A DNA stretch of 64,000 bases from Alistipes sp. (GTDB lineage Bacteria; Bacteroidota; Bacteroidia; Bacteroidales; Rikenellaceae): positions 26,089-90,088 of the forward strand of contig JAFXLG010000044.1 of NCBI GenBank assembly GCA_017531305.1, written 5' to 3'. The notes beneath the pieces were generated by a model. The model searched no databases and was not told the DNA's origin. It saw nothing but the letters and a program-made list of their open reading frames with translations. Below are positions 8,398 to 15,260 of the stretch, one piece after another. The position numbers were made by a program, and so were the translations under genes. Numbering within the stretch: position 1 is the first letter of the stretch; each line of letters opens with the position of its first letter.

Positions 8398-9048
8398 TTA
8401 TTTATTGTTGTACTTGTGGTTAAGAATATGTCCTGGAATCACCATCATAAATAGGAAAATGGCAGCAAAAAGAAGTGTTTCGCAATTTATCCACTCTGCG
8501 CGAGTTATGTTGTCGTGTAATTCAATAAAACGTACCATCAACCAACGACTAATTGGGAATAGTATAGAAGAGACCATGGCTACGATACCACATATCTTGG
8601 TCGCCTTGTTGCGGATGATGTATCCTGTCATTGTGGTGCCTATTCCACACATTATGATTGTGAGGAATAAGATCGGTGTGTGGTAGAAAACACCTACAAC
8701 CATAATCCAAAGGAATGAAATGCCTAACACTGTCCAAATGATCGATATTACGCGATCGATCAGATTTTGCGCTCCCTGTTGCTTGTGCTTGCCAAAAATT
8801 AGCATGCCGATCCAACCTACAATGGGGATTGCGAGCCACAGCCATGCTGGTACATACCACTCATGGGGTGCTGCGTTTTGTAGCTTGTAGGAAGTCATAA
8901 AATAGACAAGTAGTGATACGATGACCGTTGTATAACCCCAAATTAGAAATGGAGTCCCCGAATTGCGCGCCAAGCGCGTGCGTGAGTCGTTGATCATTGA
9001 GGTAATGAGTTCTAAACTCTGAGCCTCGGTTAATTTGTTTTCTTGCAT
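8398..9048 (-). CDS. Membrane protein of unknown function, paralogue B
   Basis: 216 residues with the same plan as paralogue A: cytoplasmic motif MINDSRTRLARNSGTPF, about six transmembrane segments (for example VIVSLLVYFM, WLWLAIPIVGWIGMLIF, FLWIMVVGVFY, LLFAAIFLFMMVIPG) and the tail IPGHILNHKYNNK. It is the first gene of a three-gene operon. Function is unknown. DNA coding for the N-terminal motif is 55/58 identical between the two paralogues while the rest has diverged. Confidence 0.75.
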   Translation of the reverse strand: MQENKLTEAQSLELITSMINDSRTRLARNSGTPFLIWGYTTVIVSLLVYFMTSYKLQNAAPHEWYVPAWLWLAIPIVGWIGMLIFGKHKQQGAQNLIDRVISIIWTVLGISFLWIMVVGVFYHTPILFLTIIMCGIGTTMTGYIIRNKATKICGIVAMVSSILFPISRWLMVRFIELHDNITRAEWINCETLLFAAIFLFMMVIPGHILNHKYNNK

Positions 9049-9125
9049 AGTTTTGAGTGTTAAAAGTTAATTGTAATTTGTCGAGTGGGGTGTCGGGGTT
9101 GCCCGAACTAAACCTTTCTCTGGTA

Positions 9126-9156
9126 CAAATATAAAGTAGTTTATTTTATAAACCAA
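9126..9156 (-). promoter_or_regulatory. Promoter of the membrane protein / winged-helix operon
   Basis: On the minus strand, TTG at 9156-9154 and TATATTTG at 9133-9126 are spaced by 20 bp. The leader to the ATG at 9048 is about 70 nt. Confidence 0.75.
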
Positions 9157-9189
9157 ATTTTTAGAACAATATTTTTAATAAAGAATATT

Positions 9190-9223
9190 TTTGTTTCGTG
9201 AGCGAATCAAAAGATTATATTTG
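9190..9223 (+). promoter_or_regulatory. Promoter of the structured RNA
   Basis: TATATTTG at 9216-9223 is a perfect -7 box. TTTG at 9190-9193 is a possible -33 element, with a slightly long spacer of 22 bp. Transcription would begin near 9229, exactly where the structured RNA begins. Confidence 0.65.
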
Positions 9224-9228
9224 TGCGT

Positions 9229-9488
9229 CAGCCCCAATCTCGACAGAAGCATTGGCGAAGAGAGGGCTGAGGGGTAGCGCTAAAAAGTAGCATAAACGAA
9301 TGTTAAAAGCTAAAGAAAACCTGTGCTACGATAGGAGATGGAAACTTCCCTTGTGCTATAAATTAAGTATAGAGACTCCAATCCTCGCATACACTCGGTG
9401 GAGTGACGTGCCAAGAAACCTTATATCAGTAATATCCTTTAGCGAAATTCGCTACCATTAATAAAACACCCGTTACGGGTGAATTTTG
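9229..9488 (+). ncRNA. Candidate structured non-coding RNA, class unknown
   Basis: About 260 nt between a promoter and a terminator-like hairpin, without a convincing gene. Successive helices can be drawn: CAGCCC (9229-9234) with GGGCTG (9264-9269), enclosing CAAT/ATTG; GTAGCA (9287-9292) with TGCTAC (9324-9329); CTATA/TATAG near 9356-9372; CACTC/GAGTG near 9392-9405; TAGCGA/TCGCTA (9440-9454); and the final hairpin 9467-9481. It lacks the conserved cores of RNase P RNA, tmRNA and SRP RNA. A 53-codon frame from 9300 to 9461 runs through it and is a less likely alternative. A 6S-type or lineage-specific regulatory RNA is possible. Confidence 0.5.
9467..9486 (+). terminator. Probable terminator of the structured RNA
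   Basis: CACCCG (9467-9472) pairs with CGGGTG (9476-9481) around a TTA loop, followed by AATTTTG. The T-run is short, so termination efficiency is uncertain. Confidence 0.5.
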
Positions 9489-9504
9489 AATTGCCCTGTT
9501 GGTC

Positions 9505-10017
9505 CTATAATATCTTTTGCATCAGAATCTCATCCAAAGCCCCCTCAGGGGTGAGTATCCACTCTCGGCGGCGACCACATTCTGTATATTCAGCTTTGGC
9601 AAAAAGACGCTGACTTGCCTCGTTGTCAGCCGTTACCGAACACCATAGCTGATGCAGATGGAGTATCTGTCGGGCATACTGCTCCAACGCCATGAGAGCA
9701 TCAAAGCCTAAGCCTTGCGCACGATGTCCAGAATCGACAATTATCCCCACGCCTGCGCGCTTGTTGTGCGGATCAAACTCGAAGATATCCACCGCACCCA
9801 CCGCCTGCCCATTATGCTCGATGACCAGACGCATCTGACGCGTAGCATATATGTCAAATTGCTGCTCCTCAATAAGTCGAGAAAGCACATGGCGAGAAAA
9901 CGGGGCAATAGTCCCGCTTACTCGCCATACTTGCGTGTCGTTCTCCCAGCCATACATGAGCTCCAGATCTTCTGGCTCAAGGGCTCTCAGAGAGCAAATT
10001 TTCCCTTCTATGTTCAT
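9505..10017 (-). CDS. GNAT family N-acetyltransferase (RimL-like)
   Basis: 170 residues. A single acetyl-CoA-dependent GNAT domain: LRALEPEDLELMYGWEND at the N-terminus, VGAVDIFEFDPHNKRAGVGI as the central strands, the CoA pyrophosphate loop HRAQGLGFDAL and the closing VTADNEASQRLFAKAEY. The target (ribosomal protein, polyamine or antibiotic) cannot be told. The start at 10017 (MNIEGK) is chosen because longer frames overlap the upstream ROK gene, whose stop is at 10032; ATG at 10023 is an alternative. Probably co-transcribed behind the ROK gene. Confidence 0.82.
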   Translation of the reverse strand: MNIEGKICSLRALEPEDLELMYGWENDTQVWRVSGTIAPFSRHVLSRLIEEQQFDIYATRQMRLVIEHNGQAVGAVDIFEFDPHNKRAGVGIIVDSGHRAQGLGFDALMALEQYARQILHLHQLWCSVTADNEASQRLFAKAEYTECGRRREWILTPEGALDEILMQKIL

Positions 10018-10031
10018 ACCCATCGTGGGGG

Positions 10032-11261
10032 TTACAATCCTATGATCTTGTTGTGTATAAGCATCGCTACACCCCATGCGTTGGCACTCTCGGTCATCTT
10101 CGACTGGCGGAATTTGGTATCCTTATATACCAAGTTGAGCGAGTACTTGTTGGTCGATGATTTGAGTGGCAACATGATATAATCACCTGCCATAGCCAGA
10201 TTACCACCTACGATTACGGTCTCAGGATTAAACGTGTTGATAAGGAATGCCACAGCCTTGCCCAACTTCTCGCCTACCTCCTCGATAAGCTCAATGGAGA
10301 GGTTGTCATCGTTCTGTGCCGCAGCTATGATGTCGTTGATATGGATCTGCTCACCACGATCGTACTTCTCGCGCAGGATTGTGTTCACGCCACTCTTGAT
10401 AAGCGTAATGAGTTTCTCCTCTATGGCGATACCCGAAACCTCGGTCTCCAAACAGCCCTTCTTACCACAGGCGCAGATCTTCTCGTTGTCGAAGAATGGG
10501 ATATGTCCGAACTCGCCCGCAAAGCCATTTTTACCATAATATAGCTTGCCGTCAATCACGATGCCGATAGCCACACCACGACCCAAATGCAGATAAATCA
10601 CATCACTCTCGCCCTTTGATTTGCCACAATTATACTCGGCGTAGCATCTTGCACGAGTGTCATTCTCGAGCAATACTCTGATGCCGACTCTCTCCTGAAT
10701 AATATCGCGGAGCGACTCATCGCTTGATGTGAAGTAGGCGTAGCTACGTCCCGCCTCGGGATTTACTCGACCTACGATAGATACACCCAAGCCAAGAATC
10801 TTGCCACGGTCAACACCACATTCGTTGATGAAGTTTTCGATGTTAGAACATATCTTCTCCAGACATTGTGGGCGGTTCTGCAACTCAAATGATGTGTCGA
10901 TAACCTCCTTGATGATGTTGTTCTGAAGGTCGGTAATGACAAATGTCATGTTGTCACGAGCGATGTTGACTCCAGCAAAATAAATCGCCGAATTAGCCAA
11001 TCCGAAGACGTTTGGGCGTCTTCCTCCTGGGGTCTCCACCTTACCCAAATCGTTGACGATATTATCCTCGATCAACTCCTGAACAAGTTTGGTGATTGTC
11101 GGTACGCTGATGTGCAACTCTTTGGTTAGCTCCGAGAGAGTGCATTCGCCGTTTACAGCCATGTAGGCTATAATGTTACGCTTGATGACATTATTTTTGT
11201 GAGTAATACCTTTCAGATTCTTATCAGGCTCGATGTTGAAAAATTGTGCAAGCGATGACAT
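10032..11261 (-). CDS. ROK family transcriptional regulator (NagC/Mlc-like)
   Basis: 409 residues. A winged-helix domain occupies the first ~75 residues (NGECTLSELTKELHISVPTITKLVQELIEDNIV). It is followed by the ROK sugar-kinase-like domain with GVNIARDNMTFV, LENDTRARCYAE and GRGVAIGIVIDGKLYYG, and the zinc motif GHIPFFDNEKICACGKKGCLE. Such proteins repress or activate sugar-catabolism genes in response to a sugar or phosphosugar. The cognate genes are not obvious in the immediate neighbourhood; a nagA gene lies at the far end of the window, but no link is shown. Confidence 0.88.
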   Translation of the reverse strand: MSSLAQFFNIEPDKNLKGITHKNNVIKRNIIAYMAVNGECTLSELTKELHISVPTITKLVQELIEDNIVNDLGKVETPGGRRPNVFGLANSAIYFAGVNIARDNMTFVITDLQNNIIKEVIDTSFELQNRPQCLEKICSNIENFINECGVDRGKILGLGVSIVGRVNPEAGRSYAYFTSSDESLRDIIQERVGIRVLLENDTRARCYAEYNCGKSKGESDVIYLHLGRGVAIGIVIDGKLYYGKNGFAGEFGHIPFFDNEKICACGKKGCLETEVSGIAIEEKLITLIKSGVNTILREKYDRGEQIHINDIIAAAQNDDNLSIELIEEVGEKLGKAVAFLINTFNPETVIVGGNLAMAGDYIMLPLKSSTNKYSLNLVYKDTKFRQSKMTESANAWGVAMLIHNKIIGL

Positions 11262-11302
11262 AGTGGTAATGTATTTATAAGGTTTATTGTCTGCTTTTTC
11301 TG

Positions 11303-11333
11303 CAAAAATAACGAAATTAAATTAAAAAGTCAA
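11303..11333 (-). promoter_or_regulatory. Promoter of the ROK gene
   Basis: Minus-strand TTG at 11333-11331 and TATTTTTG at 11310-11303, spaced by 20 bp, 42 bp before the ATG at 11261. Confidence 0.75.
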
Positions 11334-11506
11334 TAAATTTTTAAATTATTTTAACAAATTTTGTAAAAATTAGACTTCTGAACTGCAGACTATATAATAT
11401 TTACATATTGTCTCGGAATTTTACACTCCAAATAAAGTAATGGAGGGTTGTTGATGCCGATTGAGCTATAATTGTGCGTTATGGGAATAATTTAGAGAAA
11501 GCAGAA
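11334..11506. other. AT-rich intergenic stretch, nothing recognised
   Basis: Between the divergent ROK and fabD promoters. It contains a short palindrome (ACAAATTTTGT near 11359) that could be an operator, but no gene, repeat or strong RNA structure is visible. Confidence 0.4.
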
Positions 11507-11508
11507 TT

Positions 11509-11539
11509 TTGGAAAATTGACTTATTGGTAATACCTTTG
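11509..11539 (+). promoter_or_regulatory. Promoter of fabD
   Basis: TTG at 11509-11511 (within TTTTGG) and TACCTTTG at 11532-11539, spaced by 20 bp, followed by a leader of about 55 nt to the ATG at 11601. Confidence 0.78.
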
Positions 11540-11600
11540 CGTGCGGAAACCAATCAGAAATAAAAACGAGTTTGTCGCGGACTCTAAAACAATAGGAAAG

Positions 11601-12482
11601 ATGAAAAAAGCATATGTTTTCCCTGGTCAGGGATCCCAGTTCACAGGAATGGGAAAAGACCTGTATGAAAATAGTGAGCGTGCGAAGGCTCTTTTTGATA
11701 AGGCAAACGAGATTCTCGGATTCTCTATCACAGATATCATGTTCGAGGGTAGTGCCGAGGAGCTTAAGCAGACCAAAGTTACTCAGCCTGCAGTATTCCT
11801 TCACTCTGTTATTTTGGCGGAGGTTTTGGGTGTAGAGCCTCAGGCGGTGGCAGGTCATTCGCTCGGTGAGTTCTCAGCATTGGTCGTTGCTGGAGCTTTG
11901 TCTTTTGAGGATGGTTTGCGTTTGGTAGCAAAGCGTGCCATGGCTATGCAGAAGTGTTGCGAGGCGCAGCCGGGTGCTATGGCGGCGATACTTGCATTGG
12001 AGGATGAGGTGGTTGAGCAGATTTGTGACCAGACTGAGGGTGTGGTTGTTGCTGCTAATTATAATTGCCCAGGTCAGTTGGTAATCTCTGGTGCGAGTGA
12101 GTCGGTTGATGCTGCTTGCGAGAAGCTCAAGGCTGCAGGTGCTCGCCGTGCATTGCGTTTGCCTGTGGGCGGAGCGTTCCACTCTCCACTTATGGAGGCT
12201 GCTCGTGAGGAGTTGGAGCAGGCTATCGCCGAGGTTGAATTCCATACTCCTAAATGTCCAATATACCAGAATGTGGATGCTAAGCCACAGAGCGATCCAG
12301 AGCAGATCAAGCAGAATTTGATTGCGCAGCTTACGGCTCCCGTGCGCTGGACCCAGATTATGCGCGAGATGGTTGCCGATGGCGTAGATTCATTCGTGGA
12401 GCTTGGTCCTGGCGCAGTACTTCAGGGCATGTTCAAGAAATTAGGTGCCCAAGTCGAGGTAGAGTCAAAGGCTACGGTATAA
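11601..12482 (+). CDS. fabD: Malonyl-CoA:ACP transacylase
   Basis: 293 residues. It loads malonyl groups from CoA onto acyl carrier protein for fatty acid synthesis. Motifs: YVFPGQGSQFTGMGKDLY at the N-terminus, GHSLGEFSAL with the nucleophilic Ser, QPGAMAAILALE, the conserved RLPVGGAFHSPLM with the catalytic His, and ELGPGAVLQGM near the end. The ATG at 11601 begins the canonical MKKAYVFPGQG; the frame is open to 11541 but that places the start immediately after the -7 box. It stands alone rather than in a fab cluster and ends at a strong bidirectional terminator. Confidence 0.96.
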   Translation: MKKAYVFPGQGSQFTGMGKDLYENSERAKALFDKANEILGFSITDIMFEGSAEELKQTKVTQPAVFLHSVILAEVLGVEPQAVAGHSLGEFSALVVAGALSFEDGLRLVAKRAMAMQKCCEAQPGAMAAILALEDEVVEQICDQTEGVVVAANYNCPGQLVISGASESVDAACEKLKAAGARRALRLPVGGAFHSPLMEAAREELEQAIAEVEFHTPKCPIYQNVDAKPQSDPEQIKQNLIAQLTAPVRWTQIMREMVADGVDSFVELGPGAVLQGMFKKLGAQVEVESKATV

Positions 12483-12490
12483 TACTTTAT

Positions 12491-12527
12491 AATAATAGAG
12501 CGATCCGCGTTGGATCGCTCTATTATT
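12491..12527. terminator. Bidirectional terminator between fabD and the GH5 gene
   Basis: A 16-bp perfect stem, 12491-12506 with 12512-12527, and a 5-nt loop. A/T-rich flanks suit both directions. Confidence 0.88.
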
Positions 12528-12557
12528 TTAGACCATGTTAAGGAAAATTCAGAGGTA

Positions 12558-13637
12558 TCATTTCCCTGTCAGAGCCTTTATCATTTCGTGTTGGATTTTT
12601 CCTCCTCTAATTATGCCGAAGCCACCCTTATAGTCCCATGCCGTGTAGCCAATTCCATATTTTTCGCAAATTGAAACAATGTCTCGGTACCATCTGATTC
12701 GGGATGGCTCATCGGCTCCATGTATTGCGCCGAACTCTCCTAAATATAGTGGTTTGCCCATCCTCATTGCGGCATCGTAGGCTTGTTTGATCTGTTGCTC
12801 CAGAGTCGAAATATCGTTATATCCGCCATCGCTTGCCAACCATCCAAATTTATCCTTCAAGGCTTTTGGGAGTTTCTCGGCAGCCTCCTTATCTGCCATC
12901 ACACCTGGGTAGGTCACATGTAGTGGATTATCCTTTTGGTCGGTCCACGAAGCTCGGAAATGGGTTAATGGGAATGGATTGTAGAAGTGGAAGCTGATGA
13001 TTATATTTTTATCCTTGGCGGGAACTTCCAGCTCTTTAACCATATCGAACGATTGCCAACGATTAGCTCCGATTATGATTTTTCGCTTTGGCTCAAGCTC
13101 TCTGACCACCTTCAAGCAGTTATTTACAATCTGGTTCCACACCTTAGGATCATCTGCTACAGGCTCATTCATCAACTCGTATGCAACCATCGAGTGAGGA
13201 TAACCTTTTAACTCGGCTGATATCTTGCGCCAGCAATCGTAGAACTGCTCTTGTGCCTGAGGTTGGGTGAAAAGAGGTTTCTCGGAAGCGTTGAAGTGGT
13301 GTGTGCGAAGAATGTGCAGATCGACCACTGCTCTTAATTTAAACTCCTTGCACCATGCCAATGCGTTGTGCAGCAGGGTAAACGCCTCCTCCTCTGGATT
13401 AAGCTGCTCGTCAAACATCTGCTCCTCATCGATAGGAATGCGGATGTGGTCAAAGCCCTGCTCGGCGATGAATTTGACATCTTCACGAGTGAATTTCTTG
13501 GCTCTGACATCGCCTCTGTCGCTGGATTGCGAGAGCCAATGGCTGATGTTTATACCACGATGTAAATCAAATTTCTGGGCATTGGCGGGAAAAGCAAAAA
13601 TCAGTGCCGCCACGAAAATTAGCAGACGTTGTGCCAT
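12558..13637 (-). CDS. Secreted glycoside hydrolase family 5 endoglucanase-like protein
   Basis: 359 residues. Signal peptide MAQRLLIFVAALIFAFPANA-Q, then one GH5 (cellulase) TIM barrel: RGINISHWL, FDHIRIPIDEEQMF, AVVDLHILRTHHF, YELMNEPVAD (Glu acid/base), IIGANRWQS, ISFHFYNPFPLTH, YLGEFGAIHGAD (Glu nucleophile) and a closing YTAWDYKGGFG. It is expected to cleave beta-glucan or beta-mannan type chains; the precise substrate cannot be assigned. There is no carbohydrate-binding module. It is a single-gene unit divergent from metK. Confidence 0.88.
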   Translation of the reverse strand: MAQRLLIFVAALIFAFPANAQKFDLHRGINISHWLSQSSDRGDVRAKKFTREDVKFIAEQGFDHIRIPIDEEQMFDEQLNPEEEAFTLLHNALAWCKEFKLRAVVDLHILRTHHFNASEKPLFTQPQAQEQFYDCWRKISAELKGYPHSMVAYELMNEPVADDPKVWNQIVNNCLKVVRELEPKRKIIIGANRWQSFDMVKELEVPAKDKNIIISFHFYNPFPLTHFRASWTDQKDNPLHVTYPGVMADKEAAEKLPKALKDKFGWLASDGGYNDISTLEQQIKQAYDAAMRMGKPLYLGEFGAIHGADEPSRIRWYRDIVSICEKYGIGYTAWDYKGGFGIIRGGKIQHEMIKALTGK

Positions 13638-13678
13638 AAGTTGAAGGTTTTAAGGGTTATTCAAAACGGATTCTAAAG

Positions 13679-13686
13679 CAAAGATA
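13679..13686 (-). promoter_or_regulatory. Promoter -7 box of the GH5 gene
   Basis: TATCTTTG on the minus strand, 42 bp before the ATG at 13637. Confidence 0.65.
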
Positions 13687-13728
13687 TTAAAATAATCTTA
13701 ATTTATTGCTGCTCTGCGTGGCTATCTT

Positions 13729-13757
13729 TTGCAATTATAAAAAATGTATTACCTTTG
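13729..13757 (+). promoter_or_regulatory. Promoter of metK
   Basis: TTG at 13729-13731 (TTTTGC) and TACCTTTG at 13750-13757, spaced by 18 bp. Transcription would start near 13764, a few bases before the riboswitch aptamer. Confidence 0.78.
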
Positions 13758-13770
13758 CCCCCAAAAATGA

Positions 13771-13853
13771 TGTGGAAGGATTTGGACTGCTTGCAACCAC
13801 GAAAAAAATGCTAAACCAGGCAATTTAAGTTATACGACAGTCAAACTTCCATA
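13771..13853 (+). promoter_or_regulatory. SAM-II-like riboswitch in the metK leader, with possible anti-aptamer arm
   Basis: The leader shows the SAM-II (metA element) layout. P1 is GTGG (13772-13775) with CCAC (13797-13800). The loop GGATTTGG...GCTTGCAA has the conserved GATTT and CTTGCA segments. An A-rich linker and TGCTAAACC (13809-13817) follow, matching the conserved 3' GCUAAA pseudoknot strand. CC at 13816-13817 can pair with GG of the loop. Downstream, CTTCCATA (13846-13853) can pair over 8 bp with 13771-13778 and would break P1, suggesting two exclusive folds. SAM binding would be expected to lower metK expression. Motif recognition is by eye; the switching model is inference. Confidence 0.8.
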
Positions 13854-13888
13854 CGTTAAATGTTTAAATCTAATAAAACTTTTAAAGT

Positions 13889-15193
13889 ATGGCTTTTTTA
13901 TTTACATCGGAGTCTGTTTCTGAGGGACATCCAGATAAGGTTTCGGATCAGATTTCGGATGCAATTCTTGATGAATTTTTACGTCACGACTCTCAGTCTA
14001 AAGTGGCTTGCGAGACACTCTGTACGACAGGTTTGGTGGTTGTTGCTGGCGAGGTGCGCTCGGAGGCTTATGTCGATATCCAGAGTGTAGCACGCCGCGT
14101 GATCGACAAGATTGGTTATAACAAAAGCGAGTATCAGTTTGATGCTGCATCGTGCGGTATCCTCTCGGCAATCCATGAGCAGTCGTCAGATATCAATCAG
14201 GGCGTTGTTCGTGAGCAGGCAGAGGAGCAGGGTGCTGGCGATCAGGGTATCATGTTTGGTTACGCTTGTAACGAGACTCGCGAGTATATGCCTGCAACAC
14301 TTATCCTCTCGCACGTTATCCTCAAGGAGTTGGCAGTTATCCGCCGCGAGGGTGAGGTGATGACATATCTGCGTCCCGACTCTAAGAGTCAGGTGACTAT
14401 GGAGTATGATGAGCAGAGTGGTAAGCCATTGCGAGTTCACACTATCGTGGTTTCGACTCAGCACGATGAGTTCGTTTTGCCTACCGCCGAGCGTTCGGAG
14501 AAAGAGGCTGAGAAGATGATGCAGGAGCTTATCCGCAAGGATGTTCGTGAGATCTTGATTCCACGCGTAAAGGCTCGCTTGGAGCGTGCTAATGACCGTT
14601 TGGCAGATCTGATCGGAGATGATTACATCCTACATGTTAACCCTACAGGTAAGTTTGTTATCGGTGGTCCTCATGGCGATACTGGCTTGACAGGTCGAAA
14701 AATCATCGTTGATACCTACGGCGGTCGTGGAGCACATGGTGGCGGCGCATTCTCAGGTAAGGATTCTTCTAAGGTGGATCGTTCGGCAGCCTATGCGGCT
14801 CGCCATATCGCTAAGAATATGGTTGCGGCAGGTGTCGCAGATGAGGTATTGGTACAGCTCAGCTATGCTATCGGTATTGCGCAGCCATTGTCGGTATATG
14901 TAGATACTTACTCTTCGAAGCGTCCTGCTCAGTTGGAGGGTATGACCGATGGCGAGATCGCTCGCAAGATCGAGAAGCTCTTTGATCTGCGTCCTGCAGC
15001 TATCGTAGAGCGTTTTGGTTTGAAGAATCCTATTTTTGAGGCTACGGCTTCTTACGGTCACTTCGGTAATCGCCCTTACACCAAGGTCGAGAAGGTTTGG
15101 GAGAATGGCGTAGAGGTTGAGCGTGAGATCGAGTTCTTCGGCTGGGAGCGTTTGGATGCTGTTGATATGATCAAGAAGGAGTTTGGGTTGTAA
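13889..15193 (+). CDS. metK: S-adenosylmethionine synthetase
   Basis: 434 residues. It makes SAM from ATP and methionine. Motifs: [20 protein letters not shown] (ATP-binding His), [12 protein letters not shown], the central [20 protein letters not shown] and [20 protein letters not shown] with the phosphate-binding residues. The length suits the Bacteroidetes form, which has an insert relative to the ~385-residue E. coli enzyme. It is a single-gene unit. The SAM-responsive leader upstream would give product feedback on synthesis. Confidence 0.97.
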   Translation: MAFLFTSESVSEGHPDKVSDQISDAILDEFLRHDSQSKVACETLCTTGLVVVAGEVRSEAYVDIQSVARRVIDKIGYNKSEYQFDAASCGILSAIHEQSSDINQGVVREQAEEQGAGDQGIMFGYACNETREYMPATLILSHVILKELAVIRREGEVMTYLRPDSKSQVTMEYDEQSGKPLRVHTIVVSTQHDEFVLPTAERSEKEAEKMMQELIRKDVREILIPRVKARLERANDRLADLIGDDYILHVNPTGKFVIGGPHGDTGLTGRKIIVDTYGGRGAHGGGAFSGKDSSKVDRSAAYAARHIAKNMVAAGVADEVLVQLSYAIGIAQPLSVYVDTYSSKRPAQLEGMTDGEIARKIEKLFDLRPAAIVERFGLKNPIFEATASYGHFGNRPYTKVEKVWENGVEVEREIEFFGWERLDAVDMIKKEFGL

Positions 15194-15218
15194 AAATCCT
15201 GTACCCCCCCCGCTATAA

Positions 15219-15259
15219 GAAAAAGCCTATCTGACTTGCAAGTTCAGGTAGGCTTTTTC
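15219..15259. terminator. Bidirectional terminator between metK and the glycosidase gene
   Basis: GAAAAAGCCTATCTGA and TCAGGTAGGCTTTTTC form a long A/T-flanked stem (15219-15259) with one wobble pair. An unusual run of eight C sits just upstream at 15203-15211. Confidence 0.85.
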
Positions 15260-15260
15260 T

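Noticed and set aside
9229-9488. Assignment of the structured RNA as RNase P RNA, tmRNA or SRP RNA
   Set aside because: The GAGGAAAGTCC, GGATTCGACAGG and GGAAGGNAGCAGCC-type cores expected of these RNAs are absent on both strands of the interval.
15203-15211. A run of eight C as a possible phase-variable tract
   Set aside because: It lies between the metK stop and the terminator, outside any coding sequence or promoter, so slippage would have no obvious effect.
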